64,000 bases of DNA. Source: Galbula dea (lineage: Eukaryota > Chordata > Aves > Piciformes > Galbulidae). The translations under genes were made by a program, and so were the position numbers. The stretch's first letter is position 1; each line of letters starts with the position of its first letter. The notes beneath the pieces are model-generated. The model did not search any database and was not told the origin of the DNA. It worked only from the letters and a program-made list of their open reading frames with translations. Positions 38,801-53,800 of this stretch are shown piece by piece. The DNA lies in NCBI GenBank assembly GCA_013399015.1, contig VWZX01009005.1, positions 1 through 64,000 on the forward strand, in the 5' to 3' direction.

Positions 38801-41800
38801 ACTGGAATTTCTATGTAATATTGGTAATTTACAACAGATATCTTGTAAATCTTTCACAGTACTCTACAACTCCAGGATATCATTAAAAGCATATTTCTAA
38901 GCAGTGTAAAGCCTAATCCATAAGGAGATTTCTTATCTACAAAGTCACATGCATGCTGTAATTTAAAGTATTAAGCTGAGAAAGAAATCTGTACATATTT
39001 TAGGAGGCTTTACTTTAATACTGTGCACTAAAATATTTTTTAAAGTATCCATCACACAACTTCCTCACCCTCAACTACTCAAGCATGTTCTGCTAATCTT
39101 AGGGGAGAAAAAAATCACCATCATTTCCCCAGATCTTCACCTGCTGAACAGTGGCTTATCATAATTCCTTCCTTCCATATAGTTCTTCCCATTTTTATCA
39201 TTGTTTCTATCCCCCTGTTGCAGATTTTTCTCACTCTGTTCATCCTTACAGACAGCCACATTCTCCATCCCAGCTGCCAGTTGCTGAATCATTAAAGTAG
39301 CTGGAAAACAACAGCAGGAATACCAGCTACTTTAGGAAACTGAGTAAGAAGCAGTTAAGCTTTCTAGCATCACACAGCTGGATCAGGTCAAACCAGTGTA
39401 ACTAACATACTAGGTGAGCCTGGTGACAGGAGATTCCCTGAGAGAACACCACATATTCAAAGACATTTAAGTGTCTTAACATAGCAGTGCTCAGCAGCTG
39501 CATTGCCATAATTTATTGTGTACGAGCTCAAGCTACCCAAGGGGCAAACTGATGGCTTAATACATTTTAACTTACTGTTGGAGGTGGTTAAGAACACATG
39601 CACAGCCAGCTCTGATCATCTGTGAGAGACTGTTAAGGCATTACAATTGGCCCTTTTGGATTTAAGGATCACACTCAAAATTTTAAGTGGGAAATTGTTA
39701 AAAGCTGTTATAGAAATGCTTATGCTCCTGAAAGAATTCCCCTAAAGAAACACCTGACTGCTCCTCTCATCTGTGTAAATTGCCAACCTGGTTGTTGACA
39801 TGATACATCCCTGGCTGGTGTAGAACCTCATATTAGGATCTGTGTGTGCTATGCATGTGCAGCACCAGAAAGCAGCCTCTCACTTATGCCCACAAGATGC
39901 CAAAAGCAGCTTGTAAATCCCTGCACATCCTGGTGCACCCCTGCATGGGCACCAACAGCATCTAGCCTGCAATGAAATACTGTCAAAAGACTGTCCCTTA
40001 TCACAAACCTAAATTGGAATTCTGGTCTTGCTGTAGTCCCTGGGAATTTTACAGCAGACTTAAAGGAAGCAAAACTTTCATTGTCATTTTTAAAAATAAA
40101 AATGCAAAGGACATACAAATTAACTACAAAAAATAAATGCTTTAGATTGAATATGGCTCAAAATGCAGTATCTGCCAAAAAAACCCCAACACTGGACATC
40201 ACTGGGAAGCATACTGAGAACAAGGCAGTCAGTCATTTTGCCAGCATATAGAGCTGGGGCACACCTGCATCCTGAGCACCATATGCAACTTAGTTTCCAC
40301 ATCTGAAGGTCACAACAGGGTAGAAGAAGGGACAGAGCAAGGTGACTAACTCAGCTACTCCTTAGAGAGCATCTGCTTTACAAGGAGACATTAGGAAGGC
40401 TGGGACTCTTCAGTTTAAAGAGAAGATGGATGAAGAGGATATGACTGATGCCTACAAAACTCTGAAGGCAGCAAACACAGTGAAGACAACAGTTCTTCCA
40501 CAAATCTTGCAATACTAGACATATGGAAGGCTTGGTGAAATCAGCGTATGAATTTAAAACCAATGCAGGACAGCACTGCTCTTTGCTTAGAGAACGTCAA
40601 TTTGTTAGCACCAAGTTGCAGGGACAGATAGGACTAGTACATTCAGGAAGCAGCTTAATAAATTCATAAACAACAAGTCCACAGATACCAAATTAAATAA
40701 GCAGGGATACACTTTCCAACACCCCTAATCCAGCAATTGTGAACACTGGTGGGATATTAGGGAAAAGAGTGAAAAACACATCATCTAACTTTGATTAAAT
40801 TCACAAATTACATCTCCCTGGAGATGCAGACACATGACTCTGTTAGATGGTTTACTTATGTGCCCCAGCTGGACATTTAAGTTCTTAGGCATACTGTTAC
40901 AAAGTAACAGCAAGATCCATTCTTTTTTTCCTTTCAGAAATATGGGCCTTACTGGGAATTTTGACCAAATTCACCATGGCTTATACAGGTTAATAGGAGT
41001 TGCAGCTTTTTAAGCCATGGCTGCTGTTAGTCTTTGTAGGGAAAAATGAGTGATCATTTCAGACTGGTATCTGGAGGAGGCAAACACTCACAGGTACTAG
41101 GCACATATTTACACCAGTATTTCTACTACAGTTTCAATCTATTTCAGTGTAGCTAACAGGCAGAATCTGAAGCGTTGCTTGTAAAGTTTATCTTCATAAA
41201 CAACAATGACAACATAGGACCAAACAATGCTGGTTACCATAGATTATATGAATTTTGACCTTGAAATTTAGACCCTTTTTCTTCTGGCTTACCTTCACTG
41301 CACTGAAGCAGAAAGCATAAAGGACAACCAGAACCACAAAGCTTCGGGAGATGCTGTAGAGTGCAGATACGAACCCAGCAGCAGCTGAAATACATACGTT
41401 ACGTGTCTGTTAGTTTCTTCCCAAATAAGAATGTGCAATCAAAAGACAAAACCAAAACAGCTCCTGTATCATGAGAGGCATAGAGATTAAAAGAAGATAC
41501 TACAAAGCTGGCTGTTGAGGGAACAATTTCAATGTCCCAAATGAGCTCATGAAGTTGCTTACAGCTAAGACTGAAAGCCCAGCATCACTGTGCTCCATGT
41601 GTTTTTCCACTGACCTGAGGTCCCACACTATTGCTTCTTACATTGAACATTGTTTTGCCAAAACATCAGTTTGCCTCTTTATGTTGCTACCAAGGTGGAA
41701 TGAACTGATCTACAAAAATGGCAATTTTCTTGTCAAATTCCATGTGGAATTTTCTTCCTTTCCCTTGCTCCTGAAACACAGGTCCTGGTATCATCCAAAA

Positions 41801-44800
41801 GCATCCTAACTTACTTGGTCAAGTGTGATTTGCACCATAGTAAGATACATGAATGAACTTAAAGGGAAAGAGAAGGATGCCAGCTGATCTCTTGCTACAA
41901 CCACCTTTGAGAGGTTCCAGGAGCAGGGCAAGAAATGCTGTCAGACAGAATTAGGTGTTCAGCAGTCTCAACAACAGAGACACAGGAACTGCAAAACTGT
42001 ACTTTAACTGGGGTTTAACATACACTGGAATCATCTCTGATAGGATGAAGACTTTATCCAACACTATTTCTTACAGGTCTTCCATGGTATTTATGTAACA
42101 AAAAGCAAACAATGTCCATATCACCTGTACTAGTTTTAACCATTTGCCAAAGGCTACATCTACAGTAGCAACCAGAATGATGCAGTAAGCATGGGTCTGC
42201 GGAATGGAATGTGATGAGGATGCCATATCCATGATATACATCTTTGAAATGCCTTACTGCAGACTATCTTTAGTTTGGTCCCACAGACTGTATGCACATT
42301 AGTGTTTGGAGTACAACAGCTGCACCCTTACAGTGCACCTTTTCTTTAAGTTTCATCCAAATGGAATTCAGTTTGCATACTCTGACATCATTCCATGTTG
42401 CAAACCAACATGTGCTAAGTGGGAACAAGGAGGAAGTTTGTTTCTGATCCAAACTAAGATAACAGTGTAGATACATTCCAATCTTTCATGCCAGTCACAT
42501 TCTGCAGACTATAGCACAACTTGTATACAACTTTTCAAAGAAAAAAGAAATCTAATCAAGACAGTCTTATTAGTATTCACTCCACTGTTAGATTAATACC
42601 ATTAGCTGTTTGAGCTTTAACATCCACTGTGTCTTAAAACATGCAATAATATACTCTAATCTAAGATTATAAGCCCAGAAAACCATTGCTAAGGATGCAA
42701 CTGGCTACTTACCAGAACCACCAAAAAGCAACATATCTATTTGCTCCAAAAGATATATGCAGAAGGTGTTGATTTGAGGGAAAAGACCAAGTAGAGAAAT
42801 TGCAGGAAAGCAATATAAAAACACTAAAGAAAAAAAGGAGAAATGTGTTAGAACAGTTACACATCACAATGTCTGGAGAACAGAGAAACATGCACCATAA
42901 CAGAACAAGAAAGGGTTGCAATAAATTCTGAAGATAACTCAAGTGAACACACCCTAACCTTAGAAGCAATGATTACACTTATGTATTCAAAATAAATTAT
43001 GCTATTTTACATGTAAGAAATTAAAGCTCAGAGGTTCAACTTAAGTTTCATTTTGGATTAAAGCAGTAATGGGGGAGAGAGAGGGAAAGGCATTATGTAA
43101 ACTTCTTACTCCTTTCCAGATTCTTTCAAAGTTATATTTGTTCTATTTAAAGCACAGACATTTTAATTTGCAGACTTCAGAAATTTGCCTTTGAATGCAA
43201 GATGGTTCAAGCACACTATAATGATTCAAAATAAACAAACAAAAAATACTTGAATGGCTAAGAGTCTAAATATCTTGTCTATCAGAGTATCCTGCCTCTG
43301 CTAGCAATCAACAGTAGACAAAGCCACGTGTAAAAATGGGACCAACCTATAGTGAAATTTTCCTAGAATATTTACCCAGCTTCCAGCATGCTGAACCTTG
43401 ACTTTGCAGTAGTGTAAGAACATTAAAAATGTTAAGGAAACTCAGGAGTTAAACCTAATCTGACACCTTTACATAGTCTCTTTCTAAACAGAAATGTTTA
43501 TTTACATGGCTGCCTTACAGTCAAGGAAAAGCAGGCGTCATAATTCAGGCAATTGTGCTGCTAGCCTTACATTGTGTTCATTTCCAGCCACTCCTCCTTT
43601 CCATCCATTTACTCTTAATTCCACCCTAGAAGACACTAAGCACAGCTTTCTAGCAAAGCACCTAACCGCACACTTGACCCAAGTGTCCCATACTGTCAGC
43701 TTTCAAGGATACATGCACATGTTTAATCATATTCTGTCTTACTGCTTTGTTGCACTAGTACCAGAATGTGCTGCATGGTGAAGGAGAAAGATGTGTGCCA
43801 GCCACTATTCCTTGTAAACAACAATGTATTTGTTAGTTTACATGCTAAGAAGACTGTAGTTTCCTCATATTCATTCTCATAAAAAGCAAGTAAGCACTAG
43901 CACAACCTATTCCCTTTCCTACCCCAGTCAAATTTTAAGAAGGTAAAAATAGGATGTTTTCTTCATTGAATGCTCATTTCACATTTTACCCCCAGCTCCT
44001 CTTACTAATATGTCTTGTGCTAAAATAAAATACACTGAGTTTGATCTGGTAGCTTTTATCTTCATCATGTTATACACTGCTGCCATTTAATACTGCAAAT
44101 CCTGCTGAGAAAGTCAAACACAGGAACAAGAATGAGATGCTCAAAGTGGTAAACACAAGCTCACTTATGCATACTAGCTTTTACAATGCACTCTTCATCA
44201 TGACTTTCTGCTGCTGGCACAAATTATACATGCATAAGAACACGAGGAAACAGTGTCTTCTCAATCTTTTTCATGCAAATGCCATTATTAATCTCTTCTT
44301 TGTTTACTACTCTGCTCCTCTTTTAGAATTTCACCAAGCCAAGTAACAACCACTCTTGAACACAGACAATGGGATGACAGCAAACTACCCAGCAGGCCAT
44401 GTGGACTTGCCATGAGATCAAGTGTCGATCTGCTTGAGGGTAGGGAGGCTCTGCAGAGAGACCTAGACAGGCTGGATCAATGGGCAAAGGCCAACTGCAT
44501 GAATTTTAATAAGGCCAAATGTTAGGTCCTGCATCTTGGTCACAACAACCCCCAGCAGCGTTATAGGCTCAGGGAGGAGTGTCTGGAGAGCTCCCCGGCA
44601 GAGAAGGACCTGGGGGTGCTGATTGACAGCCTGCTGAACATGAGCCAGCAGTGTGCCCAGGTGGCTAAGAAGACCAATGGCATCCTGGCTTGCATCAGGA
44701 ATAGTGTGACCAGCAGGAGCAGGGAGGTGATCTTGCCACTGTACTCAGCAGTGCTGAGGCCACACCTTGAGTACTGTGTGCAGTTTTGGGCACCACAGTA

Positions 44801-47800
44801 TAGGAAGGACATCGAGGTACTGGAGAAGGGCAGCTAGGCTGATCAGGGGTCTGGAGAACAGGCCTTATATGGACAGGCTCAGGGAGCTGGGGCTGTTTAA
44901 CCTGGAGAAGAGGAGGCTGAGGGGAAACCTCATCACTCTCTTCAGCTACCTGAAAAGAGGTTGTACAGAGGCCTACATTGCCTCTAGTGTTAGTTTTTTG
45001 GGCAATGTGTTTGAAGAAGCCCTTCCTATTGTCCTTGACCTCCCTTGCAAGGTGTAACCACACTACATACATTAATCCAGCAAAAAGGTCAGCTGAAATA
45101 AGGAATTCAAGATGAAAACCATAGTTATAATGAATTTAAGCCATGACCCTCAACTAATATAAATCAATAGCAGAGCCATCATCAATTTAAAATAAAACTG
45201 AGTCAAACCCTAAATAGATTGGTTGTAAAGAAATGGACTTGTTAAAAATCACATTTCAGTAATGAAGTTACACATCTAACATTTCCACTGGCTTGCTTTC
45301 ATAACCTTGTTTCAAGAGTTTTATCCCAGTATGCTATGCAGCGTTACACTAGTTCCTCCGTTAGTCCTTTCTATAATTTCCATCACTTCAGCTTCTTACT
45401 GTAGTGAACACCTTGATCCCTTGCTTTCCCAATATATCAACTCTGAATGCTACAATAATTATTACTAAGATATATATATTAAAAAAATTAGTATATGATG
45501 ACAAAGCAATAAAAGGGACATAAAAAATACCTACCATACAGGCAAAAATGCAAAATAATAGCAACACTTAATTTGTCTTCAGTGGGGTCAACTTCTCTCT
45601 TGATTTCATTGCCCAAAATAAATACTTCTACACCTCAGTGCCCAAGGGAATCTATACTCACAGTGCAGTAACTTGCTGGGGGACACCAGACACCCATGGA
45701 TTACAGAAGTAGCTCCACTGTGAACCCTTGCAAGGACTCACAGCAGCCAGAAGTTGGGAGTCTCATAGAGACAATGCAAGGACTAGCCAAAGTGTGGCAC
45801 TAAACACCACAAGAACAAATACACCTTGGTAAAGTAAGAGCAGGGGACAAGCAAACGGAAATGGTTCCTTCTCCCTCTCTCATAAACAGACACCAACTGG
45901 GGAGATGAGCCTGTATTTCCTCTCCCCTCCCACACCCCCCAGGGTGCTCCAAGAACCTGCTCTACTGTCTCTTTTGAAGCCAGCCAAAATTAGCACATTT
46001 CTAACCACATTTTGTTTTCTGATACTGGTTGCTATAGTTTTTCATTTATCTTTATCCCAAGTGTCACTTAAGATTCTTCTTGAATTATTTATCAGCATTT
46101 TCCCTGTTCACCTTTGACAGGCAGAGAAAATAAGATGTAAGAAGAAACTTTAATGAGACCAAAGGAAAGTAATGAAAAAAAGCTAATGAAAACAAGTGAG
46201 ATGCAGGTTTTTGTTATTCCCCTGTTTTGGGTGAGGATTGAGAGTCAATGAACCCACACACAGAACCAGATGGCTTTCCTAAAAATAGTATGCCTTTCAG
46301 GCAGTAATAGCCTGACTGGAGTATAGCAAACAGCAAGTACAACAGCCACAGATAAACAAAGACCTCAAAGGTCACACATTCTTTACCACAAAGTTTTCTC
46401 CTCTACTTACAGAAGGTCTTCCTTGTTCTAAATTCACAAACTAATGTGTTGTCTTTGGTACACTATGACACAGCTCTTGGAAAGTTTTTATGACTTCTAC
46501 AGTAAACTTTAACTTTTCTACTTCATACCTAACACTGTTGCACTACTTGACCTGAATCTAGTTCTGCACTTGTATCTGTGACACAACGAGAGCAGCATCA
46601 CACAGACTGCAAGTGCATGACAGGAAGAAGTGTCCTGACAGAAAGGGGTACTTCCAGCTGTGGCCACTCTGAATTGGTGCCAAAGGATCACCAGTCCCAT
46701 TTTACTGCAGTATCTGAAAGTTCTCAGCCACCTCTGAACATGATTCCAGAAGGAAACAGGATGGAAGAGCTACTACAGTGTGGCTGCTCCACACTAACTG
46801 CTCCCATGGACAGGAAGAGTAAACCAAGAAAAAGCATGTTCTTCAAGAGCCTGAAAAGGTCCATCTGAAGATTTGGCATGGATTAGCTTCCAGGCATTAA
46901 ATGTAAAACTCAACTTGTTCTGCAGTGACTGCTCTGCAGAGACAAGCTGTTACAGAGATTGACTGGCTTTCACAGCTGATGTCTTTTGCTAATAACATCA
47001 GTGAGTGTTAGCTTCCTATGGAGACTTTTCTATGAGCCTCATTTCATTAAGAACTCCTTTTACATGAGGGAAGGTTGCCAGCTGCCCTCCCATCCCCATC
47101 TTAAGTCATTCCAAATGTTTCTATCAATTTGACTTAGAGCTGTGCCTACATAACATGTGTTTGATTGCCAGCATGGGAAAACCCAGACTTCCCTGGCTAA
47201 CAATTCATTTTTACAGTCCTAGGAAAAATATTGACTTACCTATTACATGGTCTCTGGCTGACTGGAGAGATCTAGGTGAAAAGAGCTTCAGGCCATATAT
47301 TGTATAAACTGGAGGATTTGTGTCTTTAGATCCAGCATCTAGCAGCAAAATAAGGCCACACAATATACAGAAATATACAGGTCTGCTGTAGGTTATGATT
47401 TTATTGTGCCCCTGGAGGGGAAAAAAAACAACAACAAAACAGTGATTGAATTTTGTATTCATTCTCCTACTGTGTGCACTTCATTAAACTGGAGAGAGGG
47501 TCAGAAGTCAGACAAAATATTTTAATGACTTACACATACTAATTAATAATAATCTTATCTTCTCCAGGGGAGACTTTCAAAAGGCACAAAAAGTAGTTAC
47601 AACTAACTCCAGCAATCACTTTTGAAAATCTAAACTTCTGGATCTTTCAAAACACACTAATTGCAGAAGTCATCATTTTCTATGGAGAAAAAAATACCTC
47701 AATCTTTCTGAATCTTTCTTTTCAATAGAATAAGATTTTTCTCTATATTACTTTTATTTTAATGAATGCCTGCTTCAGATAGCTTGGCTTTATTTTTACT

Positions 47801-50800
47801 GTATTAAAAATAAAATTAAATTTTTAAATGCTCTCATTTTAATTGGAAGTTAAAAAAGGTAGATCACTTACTAGGTGCAGTATGAGGCATGGAAATTGAT
47901 TTTTTGCACCAATATAATTCATTTTTTTTGCTGTTGATTTGAACCACTTGACAGCAAATCAGTGCTCCTCCTGGAGGAGGTGACACTCAACAGCAGCTTC
48001 TGGTCTGTCTTTCATGCAGCAGTTGGAAAACATGATCCAAAGGAATTAATATGTGGAAGGATCTTTATCTTACATCTTTTGCAAACATATCTCACACAAT
48101 TGATTCCCACTAATCCTACAAAGCACTGCTCTGGGGCTGTGAGCCAAGAAGAATAACAGACACTTAAGAAAATTCTTAACAGTTCTCCTGGTAGCAAGCT
48201 TAAGGGTAAATAAGGCATTTTAAATGTTAGTGAGCATTTAAAAGCAAAAGACTCTGAGTGTGAAAAGCCAGGAGCAAAGTGACAAGGATTCAAGTTTGCT
48301 TTGCATCAAGTTGCTGTGAAACTGTTCTTTTTTGTAAAATGAGTATAATAAAAGATAATTTCTTTTTTGAGTTACTTACTCATTTGAAACAGTGGCCAGA
48401 TTTGTTTGGCTGCCAGCCAAGCTTGTGTGCTAGCATTGCCACAAACCAATCTGCACTCTCTTAGGGGATCCATCAGTTGACAGGGTGGCAGATCGCAGAG
48501 AACCAGTGGCCTTATACTGCACCTCACAGCCATGGAATATGAATTAGGTCAGACTGACAACTCCTAGCTGTTTAATCACTTTCAACTTTTCTTTTTTTGT
48601 TTTTATTTTTTCTTTAAAAATCATTTCAGATATTACTTTTTGGCTGTTTTAAAACTTCAGTTCATTTATCTTATGAGCTGTGCCTTAGGAAAAGAAACCA
48701 GTAAATATTACATCTAAACAACTGATTAATGATTTACACCATGATGTATGCTCCAGACCAAAGTCTATTTTACCATGTTATACTTTTGTCTTATGTCTTG
48801 AATTACAGAACTCAGGTTTTATCTTTGCATGGTAGTTATTTGAAGGCAGTTGTGTAAAACAGAGTTGATGACTAGCAGTTGAGACATTTAGCTCCACATA
48901 CACCTTTCAGTTCCAAGCAGAACACTGACATACTCAATTAGTTTTACAGGGTATATTTAACTCTTACTCCTAAAGTACTTCACAGTACACTAGGTGAAGA
49001 ACTAGCTGAAGGGCAGAGCTCAAAGGGCTGTAGTGAATGAAGCTACATCTGGCTGGTGACTGGTTACCAGTGGTGTTCCTCAAGGTTCAATTCTAGGGAC
49101 AGCTCTTTTCAATATGTTTACCAATATATTTGTCAATGATCTGGATGCAGGAGTTGAATGCACCGATGACACCAAACTGGGAGGTGCTGTTGACTCTGTT
49201 GAGGGACAGGATGCTTTGCAGAAGAATCTAGGTAGATTGGGGTATCAGGAAATGATCAATGAGATTACATTTAACAAGTTGAAATGCTGGATTCTGCACC
49301 TAGTAGAATAACAGGCACTAGTATAAGCTGGGAGAAGAGTGGCTGGGAAGCAGCCCTGCAGAAAGGAACCTGGGACTGCTGGTCAACAGCAGGCTCAATG
49401 TGAATCAGCATTGTGCCCTGGCAGCCAAGATGGAAAATCACATCCTGAGGTGCTCCAAGCACAGCATAAGCAGCCAGTCAAAAGAGGTGATTATCCTGCT
49501 GTATTAGTTGATGATGTGGTCTCATCCTGAATACTGAATGCACTTCTGGGCGCTACAATTACAAATGTGCAGGTTCTTTTAGGGTTTAGCCAGCCAGCTC
49601 TTCCTCAACACCAGGAAGGGAATACACTGGTGCTTGGAAGCAGTTCAGAACAAAAACTTGTGCACCCCTAGGCACTGTGTTTTCTGAATTCAGTGGATGG
49701 TATTTTAAAGCAGAGTCTTTCAAAATGGTATAGGCTAGAGATGACAAAGTCATATCAAACAGAAACAAAGTCTGCATGTGAGAGATAGGGAAGAAGTTTG
49801 GAACCTCCTTGGCAGGCATGGATAATAAAAGGCATTAAATCCTACTCATGGATCCAAGAACATGAAGTGTGTAAATCTGTGGTTTGTGATGGTTTGTTCC
49901 ACACTGAAAAATTTCATCTGCATTTTCATTCATGGACACGGTACTGATCATTCTTTAATCCCTGTGCTCTTCTGCATTCTTACATTAACATCAAGAGATA
50001 TTATTCTCTTTAATTTTCCTGTAGTCACATGAATTATGAAACAGTACTGGGAGTATCTTTTCTCACCTTCTTGTGTTATTTTTGTGGTGCTTACTTCCTA
50101 GCCAAGCAATCCTTTACAAATATCTATTGGATTAAACAGATTAAATGTAGAAATAGCTAATCCTCTGTTTTAACTTGATCTATAATGCCTCCCAACTTTA
50201 AAATCCTCTGTGGAAAACTCTAACTTTTATTTCCATTGGAAATACTATGGTGCATCAAAAAGTTTGCAAGAAAGCATTCCTGATTAAGTTTTAGTAAAAA
50301 CACAAGGAAAATTGGAATATATCTATAGTTAAATTGCTACACAGCCCTATGGCTTACAGAATACAATATGGTAAAGAATACTTATAGGATCATAAAATTG
50401 TCAGAGTTGGAAGGGACCTCAAAGATCATCCAGTTCCAACCCTCCTGCCTGGCAGGGACACCATCCACTAGATCAGGTTATCCAGGGCCCCATCAAGCAT
50501 TGTCTTAAAAGCTTCCAGGGATGAAGCTTCCACAACCTCTCTGGGCAACCTGTTCCACTGCTTGTAACAGTATTGTGGGAGTCTGAAGTGCAAACCTAGA
50601 TTCTACACAAAAAACGTTCTGCTTAAACTTCATTAGCTACCTTGTCTTTAATACTATAAAAACATATGGGCTAGATAGGTTTATAATAAAGTTCTGATTA
50701 AACTGCCACCCACTTTAAATAAATGTACATATTACTAGTGCCTGAGTAAGTGCAAACTGTTTGATTACAGTTCACATTATGTCTAGACACTTTCCAGTTG

Positions 50801-53800
50801 AACTGACAAATAATAACATTTTAGTCCCCTAAAACCTCGATTTTTCACTGAGGTAGGAATATTTCTTTACTGTATTGAAAATATTGCACCTACGAGGTGC
50901 AAGTTGCTGTTTATTAGCCCTTCCTACTTTTAATGCAGACAAGTATTTCCTGTGAATGGACTTTAACCAACAATACTGTAAGTTCACCCCATAATAACTG
51001 GCCTGGAAGAGAAATGAAGAATCTTCTGAAATCCATGGACTTGTAAATAACCTCAGTTTCAAGTTCAGCCTGTATTTCTAGCCTCTAAACTGATATGAAT
51101 AATTGTTACCTGCCAAAGGGAAATAAGCTAGCAGACCTGCAGTCTTCAACATGCTGATTTTGAGCCCTGGGGGAAGAGAGGTGGTCCTCAAAAACATTCA
51201 AAGAGCTAAATAAGAAACATAAGCAGCTAAGCAGCCAGGGTGAAAGCAAGCAAAGGACATTGTGACCACTGAAATATTTTCCAATATCCACAGAGCAAGA
51301 ATGCTGAGACACTGTGACAGGTGGGGAGGTGAGGTTGAAGCTGTAGGGTGATGCACCTATACCAGTCTTATGTTGAGGACGGACTTGGGTAAGGAACTAG
51401 TTCTTTGCAAGGTGATTGTCACCATCAGTTTCTCAGATAGACTCAACAGACAAATAGCAACCAGCAAAGATCCTTAGAGCCTGCATTCATCCACAGATTT
51501 GATCACTTCTGCACAACAAAAGCACAGAAATTGTGACCTTATTCTAAAGGAAAGCAAAGAAAAAGCTTGCCTGATGCCACAGGATTGAATTTAAGCTAAC
51601 TACTCCAGATGTATTTGGGTTTACTGCATATTTTAGCTTAAAGAAAAAACATTTTTCTAATAGCAGTGATAAATTCAAATAATTTAAAATTAATCAAATG
51701 TAGTACAAAGTCTCAATATCAGACTAAATCTTGCTCATTTTCATAAATAACCCAGAACAGCAAGCTACTTACACCTATGTTTCACTGAACAACCTTTTCA
51801 CAGTGCATAAGTGACAATAAAGGAGAAAGACTTGTTCTACTGGCCAAGACTTACATGTATTGGTGAAGCAGGATCAGGCTGAACACTCTAAAAACAAGAC
51901 AGAAAAAATAAGTTTGCTTAAAGGATTTTACCTCAGTAGAAGTTAGAAAAGAACTCAGCAATGGGATATGAATTTGAGTCCTACCTTTAAGAGAGAATAC
52001 TGGCAGCTAGCCATCACAAGACAGAACAACAGAACCCAAATATCTTTACAGAAGCCTTGATTAAGGGTGAGGAATCCAAGAAGCGAAACGAGAACTACTA
52101 GAAGGATAGCAAATACATTCTCCTTTATATCTTCTGTCCTATGTGAATAGAAGTGGGAAGAGAAGTATTGATATATTTCACTTGCAGGTGGTATGAACTG
52201 TCAGTGCTGGAGCTATCAGAATTCACAGGATCTGATGTTTTGCTCCCAAAACCACAGTTCCATGTTCAATGATATTCCACCCTTGTGCCAAGGGCATTGT
52301 CCACTACGACAGCTAAAATGTACAGGAAAAAAAGCACATAGGCACAGAAGTCTACCACCCTTCCATCTCACTTCCCAAACAGAATTCAACAGTGGAACTG
52401 ATATAAATGGAGGCAACTCTGTGCTTATAACAAACAAACAAACAAACAAAAGCCAAAAAAAACCCTCCAAAAACCAACACTGCAGAAAAAAACACCACCT
52501 GGAGACTTTTAAGTGAGGAAATAAGGCATTCATTTAATGAAAAATATCTATCTGACAACAAAGAATTAGATGAAAGACCAAATTTGTCATCTGATGTTTA
52601 ATTTGTTTTATCTATTCTATTAGAACATGGAAGCTGAGATAAAAAACAATGTTAATACTCAGGCTATAACAAAAGAGTTTATCAGCAAACGCTTTCCATG
52701 CAATTGAAACACAGAGATAAGACACCACAGATAAATAAGTATCTGCTCTGGACCCAAGCTTCCTGACTATACAGCCTGACATCTGCAGCATGTAAAACCG
52801 TCATCTGAAATGTCTGCTGTATATTCATATATATTAACATATATGGCATAGCACCCACCCAGAAGCAGAGGTAGGAGAGCCAGCAGCCATTAGGTATTTA
52901 GGCTAACATGTCTGAAGGTCCTAGTAATCTGGCAGATTACCACATGAGGTCTAATAGCAGAAGGTACTGCCCTGGGGACTAGGAAAAGTAGAGATGCCAA
53001 GACATCTCCTCTAAACAAATAAACCTGAACTAGAACAGAGAGAGCAGCTGAAAGATCCCCACCTGAATATCACCCTACTTTTTTTTTTTTTCCCCCCTAA
53101 AGATTGGAGTACTTAGTTTACAATTCCTTGGGACCTTTTCATTTCTGTGTTTTTGCACAAAATCTTGATTTTCTCAACAAAAAACTCGGGACCAATGAAT
53201 CCAACAGCTAAGAGTCAAGTTATATTCTACAGGTCTGGTGCTCACATAGAATCAAAGGCTCTGCTTGAAGACAAAGTGCAGCAAGAATCAACAAAACAAA
53301 CTCTGATGAAAAACATTTTGTTCAGCTGAAAGCAAACAAGCATCTCCTCAACCTGAATACAAGACACTAATGCAATGCCCACTTCTCTCTCCTCTAGTGG
53401 TCTGCACTGCTTTAGAAACATGTGGGGCCACCCACTGTGACACTAGCCAGAAGTGCATTAAAGAAGCAGCTCACCTGTCCAGCAGTGCCAGCAGGGTGAG
53501 CCGATCATACCAGACCTTGATCCATTTGCCAGGGCATATAATGAATCTGTAAAAGTGCCTGTTCACCTTCCTCTGTGCTGAAGAACAGGAGGAGTCCTCA
53601 GGGTCCTGGCTGGGTTGCTTTGAAAACAAAGGAGAAATACGTGAAACTCTTTCCATTGACATATTATCACCAAAACAGGTGTTTAAAAGGCCAAATGCAC
53701 ACGTTGTTTCAGATTAGTTTTCTTCCTAAAAGGGACAGTGGGAGCATATTTATCTTCTTCATTTTAAATTAGAAGCAAAAATATCACACCAGTTCAACTA

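Larger units (their letters stand above)
32482..41292 (-). other. PCNX2 intron, 8.8 kb
   Basis: Contains a CR1 3' end (34850-34915), an old CR1 (40380-40700), a G-rich stretch (34315-34345), a small stem-loop flanked by direct repeats (35261-35297) and an A-run (38252-38270). The remainder is unrecognised. Confidence 0.8.
42824..47239 (-). other. PCNX2 intron, 4.4 kb, with composite CR1
   Basis: Contains a plus-oriented CR1 body abutting a minus-oriented CR1 fragment (44424-45060), and an AT dinucleotide patch near 45468. Otherwise unrecognised. Confidence 0.8.
47412..51854 (-). other. PCNX2 intron, 4.4 kb, with two CR1s
   Basis: Contains a CR1 reverse-transcriptase fragment (49009-49565, plus) and a CR1 3' end (50385-50562, minus). 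The remainder is unrecognised. Confidence 0.8.
52139..53474 (-). other. PCNX2 intron, 1.3 kb
   Basis: GT-AG intron (GTGAGC to TTCACATAG). Contains a CAAA simple repeat (52430-52470) and a T/C homopolymer tract (53080-53098). Confidence 0.8.

Noticed and set aside
44695..45072. 125-codon minus-strand open frame
   Set aside because: It spans two CR1 fragments: the first part is genuine CR1 ORF2 sequence, and the rest is the antisense of another CR1.
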